Below are positions 1 through 11,610 of a stretch of 64,000 bases of DNA, in pieces; the stretch's first letter is position 1; the number at the start of each line of letters is the position of its first letter. A program made the translations under genes and the position numbers. The notes beneath the pieces were generated by a model. The model was given only the letters and a program-made list of their open reading frames with translations. It ran no database searches and was not told the DNA's origin. The DNA is from Acanthornis magna (lineage: Eukaryota > Chordata > Aves > Passeriformes > Acanthizidae), in contig JAWUZG010001063.1 in the NCBI GenBank assembly GCA_036785705.1, forward strand, positions 124,001-188,000, read 5' to 3'.

Positions 1-511
1 AGTCTTTATTCTCAAAGAGAATTTTTATTAGCATGTCAGCTGTGGGTACTTCCTCTGTCCTTATTTTATTGTAGTTTGGCTGATTTTATCCAGATCTGTT
101 AGGAAAACAAAGGTTTTCAACCTTTCCCTGTTGCTGTCAGGGAAACACTCCCCTGACTCCCTGTCAGGAGTGTTTTAAACCCATCACTGCCTTTGGCAGA
201 AAGCTGAAGGTCTCACAGTTATAATGTTTGCGTGAGCTTCCTCAGCAGTATCACTGTTGGGATAGGTTGGTTGGGGAGTGCCAGTGCTGGAAAAGGCTGG
301 AGTGTGGACTGCTTTTAGCACCAGAGATGTCAGTGAATGCATGTGAGAAAAGGCCTCAGAAGCCAGAAACCTGCTGTCAACTTAGCAGGGAACGGCCTTG
401 GGCTTTCCAGTGCTCTGGGAGGTGGGACAAACCTCACAGATGGGACATGTCCTCCTTGTTCAGTCCAGACAATCTGTGTTGGAAAAATTACTTCATTCAC
501 ACAAATCTTCC
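1..511. other. Unique non-coding DNA
   Basis: No gene or interspersed repeat is recognisable. The frames are short, and the 100-codon plus-strand frame at 228-530 has no domain-like content. The only structure seen is the short hairpin annotated separately at 143-175. Confidence 0.6.
143..175. repeat. Short inverted repeat (13-bp stem)
   Basis: Bases 143-151 pair with 167-175 (9 bp). After a two-base bulge (152-153), bases 154-157 pair with 163-166, leaving a 5-nt loop. It could form a 33-nt hairpin in RNA or cruciform DNA. No known family is recognised, and a structure this short may be chance. Confidence 0.55.
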
Positions 512-576
512 TCATGAAATAAAGATCTGATGTAGTAAACCCAGTGACTGAACTGCATCAGAGCTTTATTTCATGA
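512..576. repeat. Near-perfect 65-nt inverted repeat carrying AATAAA on both strands
   Basis: Every base from 512 to 536 was paired by hand against 552-576. There are 23 Watson-Crick pairs, one G-T wobble (533/555) and one mismatch (525/563), closed by a 15-nt loop. Each arm holds AATAAA, at 518-523 on plus and at 565-570 read on minus, so a polyadenylation hexamer is offered in both directions. The size fits a short miRNA-type hairpin or the remnant of a palindromic mobile element. No flanking duplication or known terminal motif was seen that would settle which. The pairing is observed; any function is inference. Confidence 0.85.
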
Positions 577-788
577 TAGGGTGAGTCGTTATTGATGATG
601 TGATGATTTTTATGTCATGATGTGTTACGAATGGGTTTAAACACAGAAGAGCAAAGATAGCTAGATCTCTGTGAATAAAATGGATTGAACCCAGAAAGGT
701 TTGAAATATAGCAAAAAAAAAAAAAAGGTTAAAACCAAACGAGGTTAGATGTTGCTGCCAAAAAAATCGATATATTTTATGTAACAGT
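577..788. other. Unique DNA with a 14-A run
   Basis: This holds no gene. An uninterrupted A run lies at 713-726, about 60 bp before the purine microsatellite, and nothing identifiable as a retrocopy precedes it. Confidence 0.6.
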
Positions 789-940
789 AAAAAAGGCAAA
801 GAGAAAGAAGGAAAGGAAGAAGGAAGGAAAGAAAGAGAGAAAGAAAGAGGGAAAGATAGAAAGAGAAAAGAAAGAGAAGAAAGAAAGAGAGAGAGAAAGA
901 GAGAGAAAGAAAGAAAGAAAAAGAAAGAAAGAAGGAAGAG
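789..940. repeat. GAAA/GGAA/GAGA polypurine microsatellite
   Basis: Mixed GAAA, GGAA and GAGA units give a tract that is purely purine from 798 to 856 and from 858 to 940, with a single T between. It is imperfect, with no fixed period, so it is best called a GA-rich low-complexity tract. The serine/phenylalanine/leucine-rich minus-strand frames across it are artefacts of this composition. Long mirror-like purine tracts can adopt triplex (H-DNA) structures. Confidence 0.95.
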
Positions 941-1984
941 TAGGGCAGTTGGGCTCCTCTGTCTGCACAGCCTTGGACCAGAGGCTTTTTCACCACACAT
1001 CCAAAACCTCTCTTCCCCCCACCCTTTGGTGTCAGGGTCTGTGCTGGCCTGGCAGCTGATAGCCCTGGGGCTATGGTCTCTACCCCAAAGGTGCTAAGCT
1101 TGACCCCTCTGTGAATGTATTCTTTTCCCCCAGCCTGGAGTTTTTACTTTATCTTATCTCCATCAGCGCACAGTTCAGAGCTCCATTCAGGGTTTTGGTG
1201 GTTTGCTCTGCAGCTTTTGTACAGTTTTGCTACAATAGGCAAAAGTCCTTCATGAAGATGTTTAAGCCATAAATTATAACATTTCAGTCTCCGATGTGAT
1301 TTGAAGCCACCATTGATTTAACTGGTGGTCTTGTCCTTTGCTATCCTGTAAGGGGAGTAACTTGTATCAGATATGATAGAGCATATGGTGTCCATTCCCT
1401 GCCTCACCTATCCTTGCTTGTCCCTTGTGCAGAGGGGCTGCATGATATTGGTTATCCCCCCAAAAATAGAGCAAATGCTCTACACATCGCATTCCAGGCC
1501 TTTCATTGCCACTGAAGTCCAACAAAATTTTGGTATCTAGAGGTATGTGCTCTAACCCAGAAAGCAGCACCAAAGCTGATTATTACTTGTTGAAATTTAT
1601 TTTTTTTTTTCAGAAAATATTTAGTCTTAATGACTTTGTAAACAGCTTGCTGTTTGCATTTGGGGGATAAAAAGAAGAAGCAATCCTCAAGAGAGCAATA
1701 TCAGATTATTTGTTAAGGAAAAAGCTTTAATACTTGTTAATTGCATGATTTAGAGTCTTCTGTCATTATCATAGTTGTTTAAAGACAAGTCTTTCCCTTT
1801 AAGTAGTGCAAAACCCCCCAATTTTTAAAAAAACATTCCTTAAAAAGCAAACAAAAAAACACCTGACTTCTCCTGAGGGCAAGGCAATGCCACATCAAAA
1901 GAAGGTGGATAATGAGAGAACGTAGGATGTAATGTTGAAATTTGAAAAAACAATCCAAAAAACGTTCTGCTGACCGAGCTATGT
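941..1984. other. Unique non-coding DNA
   Basis: No gene or dateable repeat was recognised. An 11-T run ends at 1610, and an A-rich patch lies at about 1820-1860. Confidence 0.6.
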
Positions 1985-2328
1985 GTTGAGCCTGGAGACA
2001 GGAAGGCTCAGGGGCAATTTTATCACTGTGTATAAATACCTAATTAGAGAGAATGAAAATGGTGGAGCTATACTCTTCTCAGCAGTGCCCACTGATGATA
2101 CAGGAGGCAATGGGCAGAAATAAAAACCCCATGAAGTTCCATCTGAACAAAAGAAAAAGCTTTTTCTCTCTTAGGGTGATCAGCTACTGGAAAAGGTTGT
2201 ATAAAGTCTCCATCTGTGGAGATACTCAAGACCTGATGGGGCACGGTCCTGGGCAGCCTGCTCTAGGCAGCCTGTCTGAACAGGGGCAGAAGCTCTCTCC
2301 AGCCGTCATCAATGTTTTTGTGAATTGC
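1985..2328 (+). mobile_element. CR1 LINE remnant, 3' end of ORF2 plus 3' UTR
   Basis: CR1 is the dominant avian non-LTR retrotransposon. The DNA around 1988-2045 matches the remembered CR1 stretch 'gcctggagaagagaaggctcagggg...' through 'gtgtataaatacc'. The reading frame at 2053 continues with CR1 ORF2 C-terminal residues, including KFHLNKRKSFFSLRV and YWKRL. The DNA then aligns to the CR1 3' region ('cctgggcagcctgctctagg', about 2250-2270). The terminal ATTCTRTG units are decayed. It is heavily 5'-truncated, as most CR1 copies are, and its divergence suggests an old insertion. The 107-codon frame here is the relic, not a gene. Confidence 0.85.
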
Positions 2329-5300
2329 ATTGGAATTCACTGTGTGCAAAAGATGCGAACTGTCCATACCATGTAGGGTGGGTAATTGCTTAGGAGGTAA
2401 GCAGCTGGTTTTCAACACTTTTTCAGACTTTCTGAGGTGCAGGGACTTGCATGAAGTTAGGCTCTGAGAAAGTTTCCTTGCTACGAACTTCTGCATGTGG
2501 CACATGTCCCTGAATTCATACCAGAGTCCTCCCAGTGGAGGAGCATGTTGTGATACAGAGCATATTGCAGGCTCTGTACAATGTTGTCGAGGCCGGTTGG
2601 GCTCTCTAGAATGAGAAGCTCTGGTTTTCCATGGGTGTGCAGGTTGGTCTGAGCTTGGTCTTCCAGATACTATCATGCAGCTGAAAACAGAGATCTATGC
2701 TCAACAGATGGTCAGAGAGCACATCTTTGGGGTTTTTTTAACCCATACTTATAGATTCCCCAAATAAGTATTTGGAAGGTTTGAGCTAAGGCCTGAATCA
2801 ATTCATACCTTCCTTTCAATACAGATCATATGCTTAATTCTTAGAGAGCTTTATAAGTAGTGGTTTCAGAGAAATTAGTAGTTCTGTACACATAAGCTTG
2901 TTGGCATCTTTTCCAATATAATTGTTGGTATTTTAATATGTTGGTATTTTTAGTACTGCTTTGGAGTGGGACAGGACTAAACCACATCAAATACATGCTC
3001 TATTTGCCCAAATGAGTTTATTCCTGCAGCTTTTTTTGGTTGTTTGTTTGTTAATTTTTTTCTTTTTCTTTTTTTCTTCTGATGAATAGCTAACTACTAG
3101 CAAAACAACATTCTGTAGTAGAAACTTATATCAACCTCAATTTTTGTCATTTTGGCTTTTAGTCATCATAATGTTATCTTCTGCAGTTGTTTTAATGAAA
3201 ACACAGCACATCCTGTCCAGACGTAAAAAAACATTCTCTCAATGAAAGATTTGGTGCAGAATGCTCTTTCTACAGATTTCTATCACTATTCATACTTCTA
3301 AACAAATATTTACCTTACAATGAGATTCATTCTGAGAGCTTCTAAACACATATTGTTTTTCAGACTATATATGCAGAATCTAGTAAAGGAGAGAAATATA
3401 ATTTCTAAGTGCTGAAATGCATACCAGCATATACAAACCAATAACCAGCCCAGTATGATCTGAAGAAATGACTTCCCCCTATACAGTGCATGTTCTTTAA
3501 AGAGAGCAACCACTGCTTTCTTGCTCATTGTAATTCACACTGCGTCCAGCACTACTGGAAAACTAATGAAAATGCTGGGAGTATAAGGCTTTATTTTACT
3601 GTTGAGAATTCTCAGTGGTTACAATATTATGTTGTGCCTAATTCTCCTGGTACCCCATCTTTTTAACGGTGATTTCTATTTTCAACCCAGTGATCCATTT
3701 CATGCATTAACCCCCTAAGAGCTGGATGTACCATGTAGCACAAAGGAGCTTTCAGAGCAAAATGCTTTTACTGGATAATTTGTAAACAGGAAAAATCTGC
3801 TCAATCAGTTAGAAATCTTATAAGCAGAGGCTCACTGGCATGGAAATCTGGGAAGCAGAGCCTTTTAAGTCCACCTCAAGGAAGATCAAAGTGAAAGAAT
3901 AAAGGGAGGAGGTGCTGGTTTAATTTTTTCATCTGAGACTGCATGATATGAAGTGATGCAACTGTTGCCATAGTAAAGTTATATCGAATTGACTACAAGC
4001 CAGTCAACACCACTGTGTAATATTCCCCCCCACCCCCACAAGCAAAGCAGGATAAACACTTCTTGATTGATTTTGTTTTCCCCCTTATAATAAGAAATTA
4101 TAGGAACTGATTTCAGAACTCTCTTAAAACTATAATTGCCAGCAGTGAAAAGTCAGCTAATATTTTTTGGATTGGGGCATACTGTTTCAGATACTGTTTC
4201 AGCTATAATTCATCTTTTTTCTCAAAATTGTCATTCATGAAGCACCTTCAGTTGTCAACTGTGAGATAAAGGAGTCATCTGCTCGGTTAACTGGGGGAGT
4301 ATTAAAATATGGAAGATAATACCACTAGAATATTTTAAATGGTATCTATACACATCTGTTTAAGTTTTGGCAGAATTTACTTTCATCCTTGCCTTGTTAC
4401 TCAAGTGTAATTTATAATGCATCTGAAGAATTCCCTTATCTCCCTCTCTACTTCACCCAGCATATGCATACATGCAGGCATTGAGAGACCAGGAAATATC
4501 ATGTCATGGCCTCTGTTACACAGTGTCTAATTTTACAGGATGTCTAGGAGGGTGTGGCAATAAAATGTGGTGGCTATAAAATAAAAAATAACTTCTAGTT
4601 GTGTTAGTGTTCATATTTGCATGGTTCAGGAGTTCAGTTGAGATTATACAGTGGGGTCAATATCTGAAGTGTTGCTACATTGTCAAAGCCATTAAAACAT
4701 CAAACAAATTTGAATTCCTGTGACCAGAGCAGCCAGACACACAGAGGCTCATCGATATTAAGATCTATTTCTAACAGTGCCCTCCTGCTGTGTAGGAGGT
4801 GAGGGGCGACAGCCTTATTCAGAGGCCTTCTTTTACTTCAGAGGTTCTTAATTTCTTCTTGTTGCAGCACTTGAAAACTTTGAGGAACACCTTAGGGGCC
4901 AGATGCTGCAGTGTGAGCCGAAACTTCCACCTCCACTTGAGAGTGTTGAGTGCCCCAGCTGACCTCCAGGTGCTGTTTTCTGTCAGCTGCTGTGCCTGTG
5001 CCATGTCTGCTGCTCTCCAGGGTTGTTTGAGAAGCACAGTGCATCTCTCGTGGCTCTCAATTGTGACTAATCTTGCTTCAGGCAACTGATACCCTCACTA
5101 ATGCGATTTGCTCTTTCAACTCTTCCAGAGAGGCAGGTGTACTTTAAGGGACTTTATTTTATTTGAAAGGGCTTCATGTGCTTATTTTGTGCTGTTGCTT
5201 TAGAGGGGGGAGGAGGCAAATTGGATAAGCGTTTCTTGCCCACTGAGGGCAAGGGATGCTGATGTTGCTCCTAAACTTGCTGAAGCACTATCTCCCTCAT

Positions 5301-7140
5301 GGCTGTATGGCACAGACAGGCTTCTCCATCAATGCTGAAGGCTTGGCCGTGGCAGGAGGGTTGACCATGGCCATTATTTTGGAGAATAGGTGGTTCCCTC
5401 TATGCCTAAAACCTGTCTTTGTTTGTCCCAAATATCCAGGTTGAAAATAGATGAGTGATTAACTTTTTTTAAATGAAAACTGCAGCAATCTCCTTCCTAC
5501 ATCATTAGCTGTCTGAGAAATCACAGGTGTTCTCTATTTTTGCAGTGAAGTTATGCAGGTGTTAAACTTGCCTGGTTTTGTGATAGAGCTAAGTATCTTA
5601 AATCAGCAACAAGCTGAACTCCCTGCTTGCAATTGGCCCCAAGACTTTGAATTTGATTGGATACTTTAAAGGGAGCAGGCTTTAAGAACAGCTTTCTTGT
5701 GTTAGAAGCTTAGAATCCATTTAAAAGATGAGAAACAAGAAATAAAAGCAATAAAAATGTTATTTGAAGGGAGCCTGGGAGAAGTGGAACAGCTATAGAT
5801 ACTTGTGGCCCATCCCACCGTTCAGAGAGTGCAGTGTGACACAGCAACAGCGAAGCCCTAGAAAATTAAATGCTGCTCATTGATGTGCACAGGAAAGTGC
5901 AGATTTGAAGATTTCACAAATAAGCAGTGGACATCCCTATCCTTGGCAAACTGGGAAGCAAAAGCTCAGGGGTATAGAGAGAAATGAGAACAGGCCAGAG
6001 AGCACTTGGTGGTGAAAGAGCCTTTGTGAGTGGAGAGAACAGGAGAAACCAAAGTGAGCCCAAAAAGTCAGGTGGCCTGGTCACAGTGATGCAGCTAGGA
6101 TCCCCCACAGCATCATGTGGAAATGGATGGGAGTGAGGAACAACCTCATTTGTAAAAGGTAAGACTTATTCTTGCAGCCTGTTGTAGCTAAAAAAGTTTT
6201 TTTATTGTTTAAGTCTGCACACACACAGAGATAAGTTTCTGCTGTGAAAGTGTATGAATATGCTTGAAAAATTGGTCAACCTGAGTGTTTGCTGTTTCAT
6301 TTCATTTAAAACAAATGTCTAGTAAATAACTTTTCCTTATTTTTTCTTTACCTCTTTATTAGAGACAGCTCTGGTTAGCTGTGGTTTATTAGCTGTGGTT
6401 ATTCAGATGTCCCCTTTCTTCGCTAGCTGATGTTTTTCTGCATTCTCTGAAAGCATGTCAGAGTGCTGCAGCATTCAATTGCTTTTGACAAGGAATGTTG
6501 ATTCTCCTTATGTCCTCCACCCTCATATAAAAATAAGGTTTTGGTAGTCAGCAGTGTCCCTGGGGAGGCCTTGTTCTGCAAAATATAGAAGAGATCGAGG
6601 TAATTGGTAAGGGGGTGGTGTGGTACCATCTTCATTCTGCTGCCATGTTATCTACTGAAGAGCTTTCTTATTAAGGCATTGGCCTGATATGTTTATGCTA
6701 GTGAGGTAGGAATTAGACAAACTGTTGTTGAAGAAGCATCTGTCAGCTGAGTTGCACTGACTTACCACTATTGATTAGCCAGTGCTTATCATTATGTCTA
6801 TCGACTGCTTTTGTGGTCTGGCATTTTTAAGGGATTGTTTTCTTTTATGGCATCCTCTGGCTATTACCAGTAAGACAAAGCCTCCTGTATTTCAAATGAG
6901 CTCACTCATTATTTTTCATTGTATTTTCTATTACAGCCATTATCTTAGATCATGTAGATGTAATAGAAACAATGTTTATAGGAAACAGTTCAATCTCTAT
7001 GAAAAGGAAACCTTTCTCGATTCTACCCTATGAGAAAGAAAGATTGTTGTTCTTTTAAGGAGATAAAATGGGAAAAAAATAGCAGGCCACAAATAAAGCA
7101 TGTGTTACAGAAAGAGCACCATATCTCGTACTTCTTTAAG
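2329..7140. other. Unique non-coding DNA
   Basis: No exon, RNA gene or recognised repeat was found in this 4.8-kb stretch. Simple-sequence patches include a T-rich run at about 3030-3080 and a C-rich run at about 4025-4037. Frames stay under 100 codons. The pair at 4799-5089 lies in locally GC-richer DNA but reads as no known protein. The RUNX-like tandem motif at 6375-6402 is annotated separately. Confidence 0.6.
6375..6402 (+). repeat. Tandem 14-bp duplication with two RUNX-type motifs
   Basis: Copies at 6375-6388 and 6389-6402 match at 12 of 14 positions. Each contains TGTGGT followed by T-A or A-T, which fits the RUNX core TGTGGT, so two sites are spaced 14 bp apart in the same direction. 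Binding is not demonstrated. Confidence 0.5.
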
Positions 7141-7245
7141 GCAAAATTTGGCCCCTTAATTTACGTAATAAGAATGTAACCAGAGTAGCACCACCAACAT
7201 CAATGTTACGCTGGGCTGACTCTGGATCAGAACTGCACACAAAAA
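7141..7245. repeat. Possible ancient interspersed repeat
   Basis: The stretch from 'aaatttggcccc' through 'catcaatgttacgc' to 'ctctggatcagaa' resembles old, partly palindromic repeats common in reptile and bird genomes. In those, a 'aatttggcc' end and a 'gattctgatc' end flank blocks about tiny differences around 'gacttcaatggagttac'. The resemblance is from memory and imperfect; no family name is assigned. Confidence 0.25.
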
Positions 7246-10200
7246 TTTAGCCTTCTTGTGAGCAAGTGGTGAAGGTAATGTGGAATACGCATATTATTGG
7301 TGGGCTCTGTTTGTCTTGATGGTTGAGATTATATTTTCAAGATTATGGAGGGCCTTTGTGCAGGAAGATAAAGGGGAGGTCACCAGAGAGAAAAGAATGA
7401 ACAAAAATGTGTCTGTATATACAGAGAGGCTGTCCTCTCTCCCTCCTCCTCAGGCATCCTACATCTGAAATCCTTTCTCTTGATAGGAAACTAATTACAC
7501 AGAGGTTGCCAACCCTGTTCTCTTTCAAGTATTAAAACAGTGGAGCATCTTTCTCAGTCCAGGTAGTAATTAGTAGTCACCTAGTTGCAAGGCAAGTGCA
7601 GTGTTATAGGTGTTCTGCTCAGAGAGCATTGATTTGAATGAGAGCAATAGAAGAGTTCACTTAAATTCCTGATGAAATTTTTTTAGTTCTTCATCATGTG
7701 CCTGATTTCCCCTGTAGTACATTGCTTTTTCTCATGCCCCCTGTCTCTATGCTACCTACTGCTTATTTTGCTGTCTGCTGTGTAGTCATTCATGGAACTC
7801 GTGGGTCTGTGAGATGTGCAGTCTTCCCTCCCTTTGGCTGATGGATTATTACTGTTAATACTTCCACTCAAGTCTGGGGACTGTTTTGGGCGAAGCAGCC
7901 GTGAGCTAGAGGAACAGTTCTCTTCATCTGTGAAGAGCTGAACATGCACTTGGTAGTCCCCGTGATGTTAAATAGATAAGCTGCTTTAATAAACCGATTC
8001 TGGCCAAATCAGTCTAAAAGGTGGCAGTCTAGAAGGCTGTTTCTCGTTTTTAATGCTTTTGGAAAGCCAGAGATTAATTAACTTCACTCCTCTTGAAAAC
8101 AGGAAATCTGTGCAACAGCTACCAACTATATCTTTAATTATTGCATGCTCTGGAATCAAAACTGTATGTGGTTTATGAAGTCAGCTCTGTTTCAACAGCA
8201 TAAACAATTTCTTGAAATGGAATTTTAAAACTTAGCACTGTAATGCTATTGTTTGCCTTGCTGATCATAAATGACTGACACGTTCTGGTGTGTTCCCTTC
8301 ACTTTCTCAATCCTTTCCTATTTACTCATGGACTGTAGTTGGTTAATAGGACACTCATGCCAAGGAGGATCTTTACAGATCTCAAGACCTGGCTGTGTGT
8401 CCATGTATGAACACACAATTTCACATGCCTGAAATCAATGTCAGGATTTCTTCAAAATTCTATAGTAGACATTCTACAATGTCTGCAATTTAGACCATTC
8501 TCTAAATTTGTAGAAAAGAAATGGAGAAAAGGAAAGAGAACCACATGTGGAAAAAAAAAATCCCATGAAACAAAATTATTATAAAATCAGGCAATTACTC
8601 AAATAATGGCAGGGTTTGTTCTTACAGTTTGCCTGAGCTCTCTTTCTCTTTTATTCTACTGGTGTGTATTGTATGGAGCTGGCGCTTGCTGGTATTGTCT
8701 GCTAGAGTATTGAACAAAGTCCTGGTGAAGTGAGCAGTCTCCTAGAAATTTGTGGTTTAGCACCCAGCCTTTTCTTTGTCTGCTTCTGAAACATCACATG
8801 TTCCATTTTTCACTGTTGAGAGAAGTCTGTACTATGCTTAAGAAAGTCGATGTCATTGAAGAAGTGCTTGTAACAGTTTCTGAATTTTCTTTTCAGACAA
8901 GACTGGCTATGTATTTAATTATTAATTGTAATTATTTATAGATTTGGAACCAAATATTCGAGTCTCTCTACAAATGATTCTTCTGGATGTGAAAGACTTC
9001 TCCATGTGCACCTTGAAGCATGGACCGCTTCATGGCAACACTTTCTGTTGAAAGCGTGCTTTAGATGGCTGTATTGAGTAATCCTTCTTATCACTGTTTT
9101 GTTTCATCCTGTGCAAACCAATAAGTCCTAATTCTCAATGTGCATTTTTCAGAATGTCTGGGGGTTTGTTTCAGAGTTTTGGAAAATTGATAAAAATTTG
9201 GGAGGGCTTTTAGGGGGAAAGAGGGGAAGGCAGCAGATGATTTAGGTGAATGACAGACTTGGCTTGGTGCTATATGACTGTACACTTAGATAAACTCTTT
9301 TCTGTGTATTGTTATGTGTATGTTATTGTTCAGGGTGGCTGTAGAAGTAAGTTTGGTGATTTCTTTAGATCTCAGTTCTTCCCTGGGCTATTCTGTAAGT
9401 GGGATTACATTGCAGCAGGAGCAGTGTCAGTATGCAGAATCAATGTATGCCAGCAACAGGAGAGGGCCACAATGCAGGGGTGGTTTTCCAGACGCTCATA
9501 TGAGGGACTCCATATTTTTTGTCCCAGTTTCAGTGGATGTATAACAGATAGTTAAAAGAGGATTTATTAGTCACTGGTCATTCTGCAGGCTAGAGGACAT
9601 GGAAAGTGACCCACTTCCCACTTCTCCAGGTGACTTTTTTTTTCAAGAGTGGTGCTTCTATTTTATTCATTTTTATAGATAAATACATGGAGCTTAAAGG
9701 ATGGTTATCCTATTCCTCCCATGAGTAGTGTGCTTGTTTTAAAATACATAAATAAATGAAACATTGTTATTCTATATGTTGGTTTGGTTCTCTCTAGTTA
9801 TTCTTTGGGATTTAAAATGTGCACCTTTGTGTGTTTGTATATACAGAAGTACATGCTTTTAGTGATTGAAGGCTTTGTTAATAGTGTGGAAAATTTTCAT
9901 TTAAACTTTGCCACCCATAAAAATTGGTATAGTTTACATTCAGAGTTGTCTTCTGTTTTTTGGTGTTTTCTATGGTTGTGTGGGCTTTTGAGATCAGCTT
10001 TATGCCATTACAATTGTTGGCAGGTATTCAAGCCTTAAAATAGTTGCCCATCTGTGTGACTCTCAGTGAAAAATTAACCATTCAGAAAGAGTAGCTGTGA
10101 CATAATTTGAAGTCTGATTTGATAACATGTAAGATAACAGAGGAAAGTGAGAGGTAACATAATACACAGTCTATCAAGTAAGATTGTTCATACATCTCTG

Positions 10201-11069
10201 AATTAATGATTCACAGAAATGGCAACTTCAAGAAGCAAGAGCCAAAAAAATCTAAGCAGAATTTAAGGAAAACTCTGAACATAAAAGAAGATGTAATCAA
10301 ATGTTTCTTAGCAGAAAAAACTGTACAGAGAGGAACACAAAATTTGTGTGTGTGTTGGGGGGCAGTCAGGGGGTCAGAAAGGGCTGGAGGGGAAAAGAAA
10401 AAGTAGTATTGGAGAGAAATAGGGAGAGAAAAAAGTATTCTTGCTATTTGTGGGAAGCCAAAGTTTGTGAGAATCAGTTTTCCCATAAACTGCTGGTTTT
10501 GGTCAGTGATTAAGGGACGATAATATCTTTCTCTGAACCCTTAACTCTCGTAACTCATTACTTGGATGAATGTCAAGATACTGATAGGGGTTTCTACTGC
10601 AGCTGTGTGTCTGAATGTTACCTGTTTGCTCTAATCCATTCAGAGTGAGCTGAAAAAAAGTGTCACCTCTTTTGGGGTGATCCGTGCTGCATGTAGCATC
10701 CTCCTGTGCCTGAAGCATATAGACTAGACAAGAACTTCTCTGTCTTCAGATACCAAAACTCTGTACCATTAACAATTCCACCCCCACACCTGTATTAGAA
10801 CCTAATGTTTCCTCAAGGTCTGAGGTCAGGCCCACTAGTGGAGAAATTGCCGTGGTTAAAGACAGAGCAGTAGGGTTAGATGGGACTGGTTGCATCAAGC
10901 ACAGCAGAGGTGTATGGTTTGGTCTTTGAAGCCCCAGCTCTATTTCCCACCTCCAGGTTATGAAGTGCTTTGAGGCAGTTGAAAGACCTTTGGCTGCACC
11001 GGAAACTCCAATTATGTCAAAATTGAGTACTCTTGTTTCCTCCATGTTTGAAAAATATATCTTCCCAAT
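7246..11069. other. Unique non-coding DNA
   Basis: No gene or recognised mobile element. A purine-rich patch lies at about 8514-8570. A guanine-run tract at 10357-10392 is annotated on its own. The 101-codon plus frame at 9250-9555 has no family-like content. Confidence 0.6.
10357..10392 (+). other. G-quadruplex-type motif
   Basis: Four guanine runs (10357-10362, 10369-10373, 10381-10383, 10389-10392) are separated by loops of 6, 7 and 5 bases. This satisfies the usual G3+N1-7 definition, and it stands out against AT-rich surroundings. Folding is predicted from the pattern only. Confidence 0.6.
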
Positions 11070-11075
11070 CAGCTC

Positions 11076-11610
11076 TGTTTTCATGGTTTAGCCCCAGCCA
11101 GCAGCCAAGCCCCAGGCAGGCACTCAGTCCCTCCCCATCAGCAGGATGAGGGAGAGGATCAGAAGAGAAAAAATGAGAAAACTCATGGGTTGAGAAAAAA
11201 ATAGTATAATAGGAAAAGCAGAAACGCTGCAAAAAGCAAAGCAAAACAAGGAATACATTCATTGCTTCCTGTGGGCAGGCAGGTGTTCAGTGACTCAGGA
11301 AGACAAATGCATCGCTCCAAATGTCCTGCCCTCCTCCTCCTTTCCCCACCTTTATATAGCGAGCATGAGCTGTATGGTATGGAATATCCCTTGGGTCAGC
11401 TCTGTCACCTCTCCACTTCTCGTGCACCCCCAGCCCACTTACTGCTGGGATGGGGTGACAAGCAGAAAAGGCCTCGGCTCTGTGTAAACACTGTGCAGCA
11501 AAAGCTAAAACATCCCTGTATTATCAATACTGTCTTCAGCAGAAATCCCAAACAGCCCCATACCAGCTACTATGAAAAAAAAAAATTCTGTGCCATCCAA
11601 AACCAGCACA
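11076..11610 (-). mobile_element. Solo LTR of an endogenous retrovirus
   Basis: About 535 bp match, from memory, an abundant avian LTR. Its plus-strand end reads '...ggtttagccccagcc' and its other end 'accagctactatgaa...aaccagcaca'. Read on minus it starts TGTGCTGG and ends with CA opposite the TG at 11076. A TATA-like element (tttatatagc on plus, 11351-11360) marks the likely U3 promoter for minus-strand transcription. No gag, pol or env-like frames flank it, so it is a solo LTR left by LTR-LTR recombination. An imperfect direct repeat, cagctc (11070-11075) and cagctt (11609-11614), may be the target duplication, although the exact end is ambiguous by two bases. Class (ERVK-like or ERVL-like) is not certain. 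Confidence 0.75.

Noticed and set aside
566..1000. 144-codon minus-strand Ser/Phe/Leu-rich ORF
   Set aside because: It is the translation of the GA/CT microsatellite.
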